Shown: positions 46,738 to 60,069, counted from the first letter of the stretch. The stretch: DNA of 64,000 bases from Lycorma delicatula (GCF_047948215.1 NC_134464.1:31619020-31683019), one strand, 5' to 3'. Translations and numbers: made by a program. Notes: generated from the letters alone by a model not told the origin.

Positions 46738-48120
46738 TTATTTCCTTGTACGAAGTTAAGGAAGTATTGTGATCACGAAAAATGTCGGTTTTAGATTTCA
46801 ACGAAAATATCCATTTTGACCATCCGTGAATCCATTTTGACTAGTTTCGGCGTGACGTCTGTATAATTCAAAAACGATTAGCCGTAAATGTTGAAATTTT
46901 GAATTTAGGACTGTTGTAACATGTAGTTGTGGACCTTCCCTTTTGATTGCAATCGACTGAACCAAAAGGGTCAAACAAGTCCAAAATCCCCAAACATTAG
47001 GATTTTGGACTTTTTCTTAACTGCAGTAATAAGCCCTCAGAGAACTTTTCAACTATCATAAATGATACTTATTTTCATTGTTTCCAGAGTTATAGCCAAA
47101 TAAAATATTAATTAATGAAATATTTGGATCTTACAAGGGGAAGGCACATCGGTTCGACTCCCACTTCATATCCTTTTTTTAACTTTTTTATTAATTTAAA
47201 TATATTGGTTTATTAATAATTAACCCGTGATTGTAAAAAAAATTACAATAAATAATTATTCAATAATAAGAATAAAAAAAATATGAAAAAAAAATCAGAA
47301 GTTATTAGTGAAAAAAATGTGTATATGTAATTTAATAGGCATTATTACATATGTGTATATGTAATAAATTTGGTGAAACAGCTGATTATTTAATATCAAC
47401 TTAAAATTATAATTTAAAATCGTATTATTTTTGGATTTTCTAGTTTAATGTCTGTTTAATCTTATTTAATTATTCTGGAATTTCTGTTTAAGTATATCTA
47501 TATTAAAGTTAACTACAGAGTGACTGAAAAATAGACCCTTATAAGAACAACATATACACTGAGGTATACTGCCAGATCTTTAATCAACTCAAAAAAATCT
47601 TACTCTTCTGATATTGTCGGACAATATTCTCCATAAGTTGGAGTTGATCATTTATTTTATTTATTTTTTGTTGCCAATCATTTAATAAAACTCTTTTGAT
47701 CTTAATTTGTGTACATGTTCTCTAGTTTTGAAATTTTCTCTCTCTATATTCATCATCCTCTCTTAATCTTTTTATTCTTTCCTTGGTTTTAACGTTTTCT
47801 TCCTCTTTACATTTATCATCTTCTCTTAATGTTTTTATTCCTTCTTTGTTTGTAACATTTTCTTCCTTTTTTTCAGTTTCTTTTTTTAACTTTTTTTTTT
47901 TAATTTAAATACACTGATTTATTAATAATTATTAACCTGTAATTTCAAAAAAACGTTTTTTTACGAGTAAGTATTAATTCAATAATAACAATAAAAATAA
48001 ATATATATATATGAAAAATAATCAGAAGTTATTAGTGAAATAACATATATGTATTTTTAAAAATGTGTACATGTAATTTATAGGCATAAAGGAAGTCATG
48101 TAATGTTCACATCAGATTTT
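46738..48120 (+). mobile_element. Composite element 3: family A ends around block E
   Basis: 46738-47345 is family A on the plus strand (start TTTCCTTGTACGAAGTTAAGGAAGTATT-like, B-box-like GGTTCGACTCCC near 47150). 47400-47890 is block E in reverse. 47880-48120 is a second A end (GGCATAAAGGAAGTCATGTAATG). This is the mirror image of 17860-19392. The E frame on the minus strand shows three repeats of the EENV.TKERIKRLREDD type with frameshifts. Confidence 0.65.
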
Positions 48121-48124
48121 TTTC

Positions 48125-50160
48125 TTTAAGAAATACTAAACAATAAGGGCTATAAAAAAAAATTACAATAATACATTTTAAAAGCAATGGGTACCTAGCG
48201 GTATGGATTTAAATTAAAAATAAATTGTATACAAATTTTTTAAAAATTAAAAAAAATTCTTTTGTTACTACAGACCATGGGAGTGAGATGAGTCAAACCC
48301 CATTAACTCCTTTTCTGAAGCAAGATATAGCTAATAAAAGAAAAAAATGTAAAGTCATTTTTTGAGGGAAGGGATGAATATTAAATAAAACGTTTTGGTA
48401 ATTTGTGATCTCAATAAAAAATACTTCAAATTTTGTAAGAAAAATGTTTTTGTTGAAGTGCCTCAGTAAAGATTTTAGATTTTATTTCGGCCAAAACCCA
48501 CCCCTTTTTCTAATTTAAAAAAAATTTAATGCATTCTTTCTCCCTCTACAATATTTGAAGAAAACCAAATACAGGCCAACATGCATATGTCTGACAAATA
48601 TGAGTATACACACATGTCAGTGTTACAAAAATATTTTGAGCTTGGAAGTATTGGAATAAGAATTTTTTCACAATTACTTAAAATTTATTTACATCAATTT
48701 CTTTTCTTTTTTTTGGTAAATTTTTTTAATGCCTCCTTAAGGCACAAAGATAAGAAAAAATATCATTTTACATTTTTTTTAACTGATCTAATACTTCACT
48801 GTTATAGCTGAAGTATATACTGTTACCAGTAGCAGTATATGCTGGTACGGAAGTATATATTGGTATAGAGGTAAACGAAAAATTATAAGACCATTTAAAT
48901 GATTATGATAAAAAAAAAAAAATTATATGCAAATTTAAAATAAATCCAGTTAAAAAGGTTGTATAAATAATACAGATTAACATAAATCATTACTATGATG
49001 AATGATCATTTTTATGATAATACTGTGTATGAATTAATAATGAACTAATTCAGTAAGTTATACCTACATACATATATATGCGATCTAATTGATAAACCAA
49101 TTTAGGTAACAGATATATTACCTTCTGAAAAATAATTATTAATACTATTTAATAATCAATCATTCTAGTTGAATAAATTCCATATAGTAGGTAGAGATTT
49201 ATCAATAAAGGATAAATTACGTGGGAATTTAATACAGATTTAAATAATTATAACTTTTCCATTATAGTTAATACAAAAAAAAATCAATTTAAAAAAATAT
49301 ACATATAAATATATAGCAAAAAGTAGATTCTACAATAAAATAACATTGTAATAAATATAATTAATATAACTTTTATTATGGTAAATATGTAATTTATTTT
49401 TTACTTAATGGTGGTTAGATTGTAAATAATTATGTTAATTAACAATAAATAAAAATGATTGATATAAATATTATCAAACATTTGATTCTGTTAATTGATT
49501 GATTTATTGATATTCATTTCTTCAGATATCTACTGTAACTTGTTGATTTGTGGACATGGAAGCTGCATCCCTTGTTCATGTAATAAATGTACTGTAGCTA
49601 GTTAAATTCACAGATTGTCAGGCAAGAAGATATGAGAGACTAAAAAATGAATAGTGGTTGGGGATAGTTAGGATTAGCCATTAGCATTAAAACATAACTA
49701 ATTTGGTTGTCTCTCAGTTATGCGACACAATTGTGCACAACAACAATTTGATAAATAAAATATTTGTGACAATTTTGTACACATCAGACGGTTAATCTGG
49801 ATTTATATTCAAATGTTATATAAATCTGAAAATAAAGTAATGTTATGTAAATACGAACTATGCAAAAATAATATAAATTATAAAATTCTGGGAATTTAAA
49901 AAATTAAAGAATCCAGTATGTAAATTAAGAACGAAGACTGAATAAGCCTAGTGACAATAAAGATGTGCGAAACTGCTTTAATAGTAGGGGCCTCGAACTA
50001 GGAATCTTTTATATAGGAAGAATAGTGTTAACAATCTGCACCACACCAACACGTCAATATAAAAACACAATTCAAATTAATTAATGTATAAGAATCTTAC
50101 TGATTTTTTTCTTTTTTTTAATACAGTTCACTTCTTAGAAAGTTCATTTGACTACTACAA
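48125..50160. other. Unannotated AT-rich stretch, possible decayed SINE at the end
   Basis: No gene is supported. On the minus strand 49985-50065 has CTAGTTCGAGGCCCC (B-box-like) 3' of TTGGTGTGGTGCAGATTG (A-box-like). A tRNA-derived SINE head is possible but not shown by a second copy. Confidence 0.4.
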
Positions 50161-50162
50161 CA

Positions 50163-51328
50163 GGATGTTCAAAAAGTGACCCAACCTTACAGAAGAGTGT
50201 ATCCTTCTTTCATTCATGTTTAATTGAGGAAAAATGGTTTACACAATGCAGCAGAGAATATTTATTGTCTCCCAATACATTAAATATAACAGTTATGCCC
50301 AGACCCAGAATGACTTCACAGGAAAGTATGGTGCAAATACACCAAACAACTAATCCTCCATCATGTGGCTGAACGATAAGTTCCAAGAGACAGGGAATGC
50401 GGCAGATGCACCCAAAAGTGGTCAACCAAAGTTCTATCACCAAAAAAGGTGATCGATATGCAAGCTGCATATTCTGTTAGTCCCAAACAGTTTGTGTAAC
50501 GACTAGCTAGCCATTCTGATCTCTCTGTTGGTAGTGCCCACACGACACTGTGGAAGTGTTTAAAGATGATCTGTTCAGAATTATTATTTTAACAGTCTGG
50601 AAAATGTGTAATTTTCTGTTGGCGGTTCACATCATCTGTAACTCCAGACGGGGAAGAATTCAATGATTGGTTTTTGTCTGACGAGGCATGATTCCACCTT
50701 GATGGATACATGAATGCACAGAATTCATGCATTTAGTGTACGGAGAATCCACATCAGCTGCACAAATCTTCTTTGCACAGATAAAATGTGTGTGTTTAGT
50801 GTGCAATGTCATGTAAGTGAATCTTACGATGACATTCTTGCAAATGTGCAAAGACATTCTTGTGAATGTGCAATAAAATTCTTTCATCGTACAGTGAACG
50901 CTTCATACAGCTGGTGCAACAATCTGTAAACATTATACCCGCAGACCAAGAGTACACGTGGTTTCAGCAAGACAATGCTACAGGTCATACAGCCAACAAC
51001 ACTATGACTTTCTTGGATCAGGGATTCATGGAAAAGTAAATTCAGAGGGGTTATGGCACCCTTAGTCTCCTGATTTATACCCTCCTGACTTTTTCTTGTG
51101 GAGATACCTTAAGGTTGCTGCTTACAAAACTCATCCTCATACCTCTCATGAATTGCAGGGCGAAATTAAACGATGTGTTGCAAATTTCTCAACAAACATT
51201 ACAACATGTGTTTAAGAATATGCAACGTCATATTCAATTATGTGAATTGCATAATGGAGCCCACTTTCAACAACTATTGTAACTTACACATTCTCCCATA
51301 AGATTGTGTCACTTTTTGAATACTTTGT
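50163..51328 (+). mobile_element. Mariner-type element, near full length, with TIRs
   Basis: The ends are inverted repeats around TTCAAAAAGTGAC: GATGTTCAAAAAGTGACCCAA from 50164 (left) and, on the minus strand from about 51328, GTATTCAAAAAGTGACACAA. The length, about 1.17 kb, fits a simple one-gene Tc1/mariner-superfamily element. The transposase within is broken. Confidence 0.85.
50246..51281 (+). pseudogene. Transposase of the 50163-51328 element, disrupted
   Basis: Similarity covers almost the whole protein but in several frames. It begins MQQRIFIVSQYIKYNSYA at 50250, the first HTH. IMWLNDKFQETGNAADAPKS (50350-50410) is the linker. WFLSDEA, a stop, FHLDGYMN (50670-50720) contains the first catalytic Asp. 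ENPHQLHKSSLHR follows near 50745. WFQQDNATGHTANNTMTFL (50960-51025) has the second Asp. RGLWHP.SPDLYPPDFFLWRYL-like sequence (51048-51108) has the third. It ends in CELHNGAHFQQLL and a stop at 51279-51281. At least five stops or frameshifts. Most lesions are small, so it is younger than the relics at 11 and 19 kb. Confidence 0.88.
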
Positions 51329-51329
51329 G

Positions 51330-52728
51330 AAATTAATTAATTACATATTTCTTTAAAATATTACATTCTTAAAACACCACGGTCCTAGAATTTAACTCTA
51401 GAGTGACAGAAAATTCTCATACAAAAAAAAATTTAAATAGACATACTTGACCACGTAATGAATTCTGTAGTCAAAACCAAATTAATTTGGAGAATGAATA
51501 AATAAGCAAGGTAAATTTATGTCTAGAGCAATGCTTCTCTATTAATAATAATCTTTCCATTGTCTTCAGATGTCCTAATAATGTCATTACTGTATCTCCT
51601 GCGTACAAATGAAATATAGTAGAACAATTGACAAGATTTATATAAAAAATAAAAAATCCATAATGAATAGTTGATTCTTTTCACTCATTTAGTATGGTTT
51701 GCCATATATTTAGTCAGAAATAAACGTCTAATCAACATTTTAAAACTTTTCGCATTACTTGTAAAATTGATTAAAATAGCTCTTTGTTAATAATTAAAAA
51801 TTTTATATCATACAAAATTAAATCTGTATTGACAATTAAAATCGTTAATTACTTATAAATAATTAAGCAATTCAACAGATGAAATTTTTTGTAATTGATG
51901 TTTTCAATATTGTTGAAATACGTTTTATTATCGTACAAAATACTTCAAGTCAAGTGGTATGATTTTATTTATCCCTTTTAAGCATGAGTATTAATAAATA
52001 TTAGTTATGTAATCCTACAATTACTAGAGCAGAATACACATAAATAAAAATATATAATATTTTGGAAGTATGTTCCTGACAGAAAGAATTTCCTGTAGTC
52101 TGAAAACAAATCCTTATCCATCTGTGTTTTTTAAATGGAAATTATAACTCCAAAATAGATTGAGCTATTTTTAATGAAATGAGTTACTTTTTAAACAAAT
52201 ATTCTCTAAAAATTAAGTAAAATATAAAAATTTTGTTTGTAAATTAAAAAATTTCATTCATCTTAATTCTTCACTCCACAACAGTTTAAATTATACTATT
52301 GTTCAAGGGTATTAGTTTGTTTAGCAAAAATTCTACTACACATTTCATTGTGAATAAATCAGTTTTTCAAATCAGACATCAAATAGCCGAGTTAAAATAG
52401 AAAATATTAATCTGAATCTATACTTTAATTCCAAAATAATTTTACACTAGTTTTTATCTTCTCCAATAATAATAATAATATAATAATATTAGTAAATATT
52501 ACTCACATAATTTATTTTGTTCAAATAATAGTAAACTAGAGATGTTTGATGAAAAATTCTAACGCAATATAAATTTAACCGTTCTTGAAACAAAATTATA
52601 AAAAATACAAAATAGAAACAGGTTCAAAACATTTATTTTTCACTTTAACGACCTTAACAATGACATGTAATAATCAAAGTATATGTTTAATATGTTCTTA
52701 ATTTACTTCAATCTAGCACTCAGCCTAT
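51330..52728. other. Unannotated AT-rich stretch
   Basis: No gene or shared repeat recognised. Confidence 0.5.
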
Positions 52729-52940
52729 CTGATCATTGAAGCTTGAACACATTCAATTATTGGAGGTATTTCTCTAATTGGTTGATAATTGAATACGTCT
52801 CTCAATTCAACATAAATTGTTAACTGATTATGGTGATGTACAAAATGTTTTTCAAATACCTCCGGACATAAAAGTTCAGTGGATTTAAATCTGGTGAGTG
52901 GGGAGGCAAGGCAATTGCACCACCATGCACATATTAACAT
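52729..52940 (-). pseudogene. C-terminal fragment of a Tc1/mariner-superfamily transposase
   Basis: The minus strand reads GGAIALPPHSPDLNPLNFYV (about 52925-52870), matching the WPPRSPDLNPLDFYLWG block with the third acid (here Asn for the final Asp), then RYLKNILYIT and, in shifting frames, FNYQPIREIPPIIECVQASM, matching the usual terminal helix (RQRI...I..TPGIFERVRQSM). No N-terminal half was found within 1 kb on that strand. Confidence 0.7.
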
Positions 52941-52944
52941 TTTT

Positions 52945-54254
52945 TATTATAGCTTGGCATTTTGATAACCAATTTGAAAAAACTAAGTCCCTTTTGTTCA
53001 TAATGAAACATTCAAAATTTTAGGCAATAAATTGCTCACCTATATTAGTAATTCTTGAACTATTGTGATGTGAAAAATTAAGATAGCCAATATTTTGAAA
53101 TTTAATAATGTATATCTACTTATTTATGGATAATATTACTTTAAAAAAGTATTCCAAATTTCGTTAAATATCTAAATTCTTTTTGAAGATGCAATTTTTT
53201 TCTAAAAACACAAAATTGTGGACAGATAGATAGAGAGGTTCCTAGATCTATGTTTATGTCATACAGATAAGAGAGAAGCAGATGCAATTGATAATCCAAT
53301 AAAGTTGAAATTCAAGTGATAGAGCTTGGCATCAATATGTTAATTTCCCATATCAATTTTTCATAAATGAAAAAATTATATGATTAATGCAGTATAGTTA
53401 GAGAATAAATATTTATAAATGTATAAACAGATTTTCATAATATATACATAAAAATTTAGCCTGTTCAGTTTGATTTTTTTCATTTTTTGTAACAAATTTT
53501 AGTCACTAAAATTTGTGAGATATATTCATCAGTGAGATGATGACTGTTTTTAGAGCTATGATTCTGAAAGCAATTTTACTGCTTATTACTCACAAATTCC
53601 ATAACAAGACTGTTTCAAATTCTGAAACATTATTTTACTACATTTTTAAATGAATCTGCCAATTCTGAAATATCTAATGTTTATACTTTTTAATTGTTTA
53701 TGAAAATAATATCCCCAGAACTGCAACAAGTTAAATATGTAAAACAATATGTTATCTTCAATATTTTGCTGAACTATAAATTCAGCAAAATCATTTAAAT
53801 ATTTTTATATTTCCCTTAAGAAATGTGACATTTTCTGGATTCCTTTTGGGTATAAAAGTAAACATAATGTTAGGGGGTATACAAACAGGTTGCAAAAAGG
53901 AATCTGAAAATGTTTTACTAAATTGGTACTTTTGGATCAAGAGTTTCATTTAAAAGATGATAACAGAAAATGGTAAAAAATTAAAAACAATTTGGTTCTG
54001 AATTTTACGAGTTACGATCAGCTAAAGTAACACCTAGAATCTGAACTCTAAAAACAAGCTCTTTACAGATTTAAAAAAATACTTTCAAATAATGTGAAAC
54101 TTTTTAAGACAATCAACAAATTTAAAAATAAACATCTAGATTTACACATACAAGAAAATGTAACAATTAAATAAAATCTGATAGTCCTTTTCCAATATTC
54201 TGTAACCTATCACGAATAATATTTAATTGATTGGTAGTAACAAATAATAAATAT
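52945..54254. other. Unannotated AT-rich stretch
   Basis: No gene or repeat recognised. Confidence 0.5.
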
Positions 54255-55146
54255 ATTTCAATTAATCTTTACATGGAACTAGCAGTTAATGATGTTAAAG
54301 AACAATTTAGATTCGGAGTAACAGTACAAGGTGAAAAGATAAAGATGCTACGATTTGCTGATGATATAGTAATTCTAGCCGAGAATAAAAAGGATTTAGA
54401 AGAAACAATGAACGGCATAGATGAAGTCCTACGCAAGAACTATCGCATGAAAATAAACAAGAACAAAACAAAAGTAATGAAATGTAGTAGAAATAACAAA
54501 GATGGACCACTGAATGTGAAAATAGGAGGAGAAAAGATTATGGAGGTAGAAGAATTTTGTTATTTGGGAAGTAGAATTACTAAAGATGGACGAAGCAGGA
54601 GCGATATAAAATGCCGAATAGCACAAGCTAAACGAGCCTTCAGTAAGAAATATAAGTTGTTTACATCAAAAATTAATTTAAATATCAGGAAAAGATTTTT
54701 GAAAGTGTATGTTTGGAGTGTCGCTTTATATGGAAGTGAAACTTGGACAATCGGAGTATCTGAGAAGAAAAGGTTAGAAGCTTTTGAAATGTGGTGCTAT
54801 AGGAGAATGTTAAAAATCAGATGGGTGGATAAAGTGACAAATGAGGAGGTATTGCGGCAAATAGATGAAGAAAGAAGCATTTGGAAAAATATAGTTAAAA
54901 GAAGAGACAGACTTATAGGCCACATACTAAGGCATCCTGGAATAGTCGCTTTAATTTTGGAAGGACAGGTAGAAGGGAAAAATTGTGTAGGCAGGCCACG
55001 TTTGGAATATGTAAAACAAATTGTTAGGGATGTAGGATGTAGAGGGTATACTGAAATGAAACGACTAGCACTAGATAGGGAATCTTGGAGAGCTGCATCA
55101 AACCAGTCAAGTGACTGAAGACAAAAAAAAAAAAAATTTCAATTAA
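54255..55146 (+). mobile_element. 5'-truncated LINE, copy 2, with 11-bp target duplication
   Basis: The element-derived part runs from about 54262 to the A tail ending at 55135. The sequence ATTTCAATTAA stands at 54255-54265 and 55136-55146, overlapping the element by a few bases on the left. It is the same family as 8159-10137 and lacks everything upstream of RT motif C's neighbourhood. Confidence 0.92.
54262..55118 (+). CDS. C-terminal part of LINE ORF2, open reading frame
   Basis: An open frame of about 285 LINE-derived codons, without stops, up to TGA at 55116-55118. The frame extends 5' into flanking DNA (MVVTNNKYISI from 54231), so that start is accidental. Content: LYMELAVND, catalytic LRFADDIVIL (about 54345-54375), MKINKNKTKVM, EEFCYLGSRI, then the C-terminal domain seen in many insect elements of this group (YVWSVALYGSETWTI, RLEAFEMWCYRRMLKI, RLIGHILRH, GRPRLEYVKQI) and SNQSSD at the end. 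It lacks the fingers and palm motifs A and B, so it has no RT activity. It shows the undamaged sequence where copy 1 has a 25-base deletion and a stop. Confidence 0.85.
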
Positions 55147-55149
55147 ATA

Positions 55150-55307
55150 TAAAAAAAGAAAGTGAGGCATCTGTCCTCTTGGTAAGTACCTATAATATCA
55201 CTGAATAATGTATAATAATGTAATAATAAATGTAATTTGTTTTTACGACTAAACAAGTTAAAATAAATTATTAACAACCATATACTTCCTTATCTAATTA
55301 TATAATA
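55150..55307. other. Short AT-rich spacer
   Basis: Between the LINE and the Helitron-like element; no features. Confidence 0.6.
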
Positions 55308-56106
55308 ACTAGCTACCCGTTGCAGCTTTGCCCACGCTATATGGTTACTTGCGTTTCCCTAGCGGTCAATCTTTTTGTTTTATGTTTTTTAGTCAAGTAA
55401 TAGGAGGCAGATGCAGACAGTCACACATACAGTAATGGTGGTACTGGCTATGTTAGTTGAGTCACAGTGCTGTTCGCAATTCCTTAAAAAAAATCAAAAT
55501 TAAAAAAAAACAAAAATGATTTTTAAATATTTATTTAAGAGTATTTACAGGCCCAAATCTACTGAATATCTCGTTTACTGTAGTTGGGATTGGGAAAATT
55601 TACAATCATTGTTCAAAGAACTTTTACCTTTCTTCATCCCCTTTCAAGATCAATTTCAAAAATCTAGAAATTGGTTTATTGACATGAAGATTACACTCAT
55701 CAAAAAACAGGTTGACTTCTTAATTTGTTACTGAGAAATTAAAAAAAATAATAGGGATACAAAAATCCATTTTAACCCTTGAAACTTAAATATCAAAAAA
55801 TTTAGAAATTGGTTTTTAGATATTTATAATCATTCAGTTCAAACCCAGCTCACACAGTGACAGACATTCACAGTTCACAATTCAATAAAAATGAATTTGC
55901 AAATTCATTAGTAAATGAATTTGCTTCAACAGCAAATTTCCACTACTACATAAATATTTTTTTTTCCAAGATTTTTTGAGATGAAGTACATCTAAAAACC
56001 TTCTGTTATGCCAAGAAACATGAGTAAAAATTTGGTTGCGATTGATCAGATAGTTTTTTTGTTTATCCCAAGCAAAAATCTCTTAATCTTTATATAATAT
56101 TATAGA
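55308..56106 (-). mobile_element. Complete short Helitron-like element, copy 3 (799 bp)
   Basis: On the minus strand the element starts with TCTATAATATTATATAAAG at 56106, preceded by A, and ends with GCAACGGGTAGCTAGT at 55308, followed by T. This meets the Helitron rules: 5' TC, 3' CTRRT, insertion between A and T, no target duplication, no TIRs. It matches copy 1 at both ends of its length (7182-7460 and 10138-10627) and copy 2 at the 5' end. It does not contain the LINE, so it shows the pre-insertion state of copy 1. No Rep/helicase sequence; the 72-codon frame at 55516-55734 (plus strand) has no domain. Confidence 0.85.
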
Positions 56107-56109
56107 TAA

Positions 56110-59100
56110 ACAAGGTTATATAAAGAATGTTTTCTAACAAAATATATTTTTGGTACACTGTAAAGTACATAAAGTGTACCAATATAATATTTTAATACAG
56201 ATTACTAACGTCATACCATTAAAAGCCAACATAAATTAAAACATTCCATATAATTAATAGACTAAAAATAAAATTCTGACTAAACTCTAAAGCGTGCCTA
56301 TAAAAATATTTTTAAACTATTGTAAAGAAAAATAAAAATAAAACACAAACATAAAAAAATTACAATTGTTTTAATGAACAATAATAAGCTTGACATAATA
56401 TTTTAAGATCTACCAAATCTAAAGTAACCGACCTCAAATATTTTATAAAAATTATTATAAAAACAAATAAAGTATGAATCTACATTAGAATTAGCATAAG
56501 TCTTATACTTAACATATAAATTTTTTACCTATGACATAATTTTTAAAGTATTTACTTTCCATAGACTGGTAAGTTACATTAGATTATTATGTATAATATT
56601 AAAAGTAATAGCCTTATAAAAGTTTAAAAATAAAAAAGTTTGAGTACACAAGAAATAAAAATTGGGGATTAAAACTCTGTACATATGTTACAAATTCAAG
56701 TACTCTCAATCATAATTTTTAAGGTATTGAACAGCTCAGTTCCATAAAGTTAAATTTTTTAGTAGAATTCACTGCACCCAGCAACAGCTGATAAGAAAAA
56801 ATCTATGAAATACAAACTGTAATAGATTTAGAAATCAAATAATATTACAAGTTGAAAAAATTAATAACATTAGAACTTATTACGATATGAAAATAACATT
56901 TAAATGAATTATAGAAGGCAGATATTCATGCAATATGTTCTAAAAAGAATTTGTGAAACACTAAATATTAAGGTATAGGTTTATTCAGAAATAAAGATGT
57001 ATAGGGAGGCAAACTGGTAGAAAGGATGACTAGACGAATGGAGAACATAAATAATTGAGGTTATAAGGCGCAGTAAATAGTTTGAAATTATCACTCTAAC
57101 AGAGAACAGAAACAAACGAATTGTATCAAATCAGTCCAATTAGAATGATAAACATCAAGAACTGAGGTTAGGCGACCGTTAGCATGATACTAAACCCACG
57201 TGACAAATATGTCAAAGTATAAGATAGAGTAAATATATTATTTTAACACAATACGAGTAATGATTCCAAGAAAATCTAATCGTAAGAAACAGATCCTGGT
57301 ATATTATAAAATTAATTCGGCAATTATCATCATAACCAAGAAAAATAACCTAAGAAACTTAAAAAGTAGGTCTCTTAAGCTGAACTAATGAATTTTGCTT
57401 ACATTTAATTGATTAATAATCCAGATTCTTTTTACGAACATACGAGTACAATAACCTGAACGCACATTTTAACAAAACAATGAAAGTAACAAAACAAAAA
57501 CAAAACATTACGAAGCCATCGCGCACCAAAGTAACAACTTACGGAATGTTCCAATAAAACTCATTGTGATTGGTTGAAATACTCTGGAATTTTAAAAAGA
57601 GACTATCCTATTGGTTCCAATATTTTGGTAGGTAGAAGTTTGACAAGTTTTTATTTCTAGTTAAACAGAGTATTGTTGTTTTACTTTATCTTAGAATAAA
57701 ACTTAAATTCAAGAGAACTAACAGGCTAAAACGAATTAGAGTTACATATAAACAAATGATTTTTAAAATTGGTTTATTCTGAAATATCATGTAAAAAATT
57801 AAACGGCTCTGTATTATTAATAAGAATTTTTATGTTCCTTTTCTGTACTTCTTATCTTCATATTGTTTAAAAAAACGTTATGTTATTCAGGTAGTTCATT
57901 TTAAAATCTAAATAACTGTAGAAACGTTTGATTACGGCATTTTGCACGCATGAGAAATTTTAAAAGTAAAAATCACAATACTGTATGGCAGTAGTGTGAA
58001 GGTAACTCAGCAGGTAGCAGCACTAGAAGGAGAGGTTAGACTGACAACAAATCTTGCAGTATTTTTTATATCTAACTAATTTTGATATTTTATTAAATTA
58101 AATTAAAATTATAACCCAAATGTACATTATGATTGTCAGTTTTCACCAGACCTTTTTCTAGTTTTTCTCACGGTATACATATTAGAGTAAACCCTTTTTG
58201 AATTACTTAAATAATTCTACTGTTCTATTAAAAATTACAAACCCTTACCAATGCAAATAATTTATTTACTCCAGAAACAAAAGACAGTGCCCAATTACAG
58301 TTTCTTTATGTTATATGAATTTTTTAGTTTATGAAAAATGACTGGGATTTGAACTCAGCACTTTCCAGAAGAAAGGCAGAGACATTACCTCTTCACCATA
58401 GAGGTCAACAGAATTGAATACAAAATTATTTAAAAAATAATCATTAATCTAACTGTAAGTATGAAACCTCACCAGATACAAATATATTTTTGGTTTAAAT
58501 TTCTGGATGCAAGCAATGGTTTTATGATAAAAACTATGATAAAATTTTTTTAAAGAATTGTAGTAGCTGTGCTGAATGTTTTGTTGATAACAGAAATAAT
58601 ACAGGATCTTGGAGTTACCTTTACCTTCAGCCTAACCTTTAAAAATATATTAGTAATAGAGCATTGAGCATGATATTCCTAATATTTTAAAAATATACAA
58701 TATGTAACTGATGTATTACTAATTCTGACAAAATAGGGAACAGAGATTTGCATCAGCCACTCCAGCAAGTACCAATTTTTTACGATATCAGGTTAAATAT
58801 CATTCCTGAGATATAAAGCCAAAAGATTGTAAACACAGAATTTTGCAATTATGGTTTCAGGTTTTTTTTTTAAATTCAGAAGATTAAAGAGAAATACAGC
58901 TAAAGAAATGGAGTTATTTTTTAACTAATAGCAATTCCAATTGTTTTATAATGTAACTGTCAGGAAATTAAAATTGCATGAGCCAAGTGATTACTATATT
59001 TGTTAAGACCGATACTGCAGTTGATAATATTAATTTATTATTTTTGTTAATTATGTTAGTTGTTAAATTATGAGCACTTTAACACGGTTTTTCTTATATT

Positions 59101-60069
59101 TTGTAAATCTTTGTCTTTCTTTCTCTTTCACTTTCTAACATTAGATGGATTTATAACTAAAAATTGCAGTTGTTTTATCAAAAGATAATTATTAATAAGC
59201 ATGTTAAAAAATGAATAGTAAGTCAGTTGTTGAAATGAATTTTGTTCTAACAGGAAAATATTACTTTGTAATGCTGTCAGCATTGCCTATAATATTTATT
59301 TATTTCATTGCCAGTCTTTGTGTCATTGTGCAAGATGGTCATAGACAAAAACTTACATTACTTACATATTACCATGCGTATCAACAACTATTACCATTCA
59401 ACTAGTTTACATGCCTCAGGTGTAATGGATATATATGACAAAAAGACAATCAGTTAAGTATAATGTTTCAAAATATATCATCACAGTCCAACTAGAGATA
59501 TGAACATTAATAATTAAGTTTGAAACAGTAGGATGCACTACAAATACCCTGAGTTCAATTGACTTATACTAAAGAAAATGTAAAATGATTCAGCGTTTTG
59601 TGCCTACCTTATAAACCATATATAGGGCACCTTTTTAATATTGAAATATTCCAAATTAAGCCGTTTTATCTAAATTTCAATCTACATAATGACAATTTCA
59701 GTTGATATGTAGAGTTGCTTAAAATCTACAACGATGGAAATCCATATACCAGGCATTCTCTTTTAAGAATAAATGAAGCATCTTTCTAACTTAATAGACA
59801 TCATAAGTGTACTTTTTTTGGACAGGCATACATTTTATGGAATAATATAATAAGAGATTTAATATGCCTGGAGTTATATTTTGAGAACTGTATATAAAAA
59901 AATTTCTTTCTTTCCATCTCTCACAGTATACTAAGAAATACTGAAAAAAGCTATGTAACAGACTCATGAGTATGACATCTGTTCTTTAACAGCATTACAG
60001 CAAATGGAACACCAGGTTATATGTAAGATGGAAATTTTCCAGTAATTGTCACACTGCCCCTTTTATTTT
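56110..60069. other. Unannotated AT-rich stretch
   Basis: No gene is supported. 57530-57640 has three ATTGG/CCAAT motifs within about 90 bases but no associated open frame. Frame 59211-59405 is hydrophobic and without a known domain. Confidence 0.5.
58328..58410 (-). repeat. Second tRNA-like SINE head, copy 2
   Basis: The minus strand has TGGTGAAGAGG (A-box-like), CTCTGCCTTT and GAGTTCAAATCCCAG (B box), the same order and spacing as at 38380-38466. Confidence 0.5.

Noticed and set aside
50148..50929. Several 60-86 codon frames on both strands
   Set aside because: They are pieces or shadows of the broken transposase at 50246-51281.
59211..59405. 64-codon hydrophobic frame
   Set aside because: A hydrophobic stretch is expected by chance in T-rich DNA; no signal of a family, and length is at the noise level.
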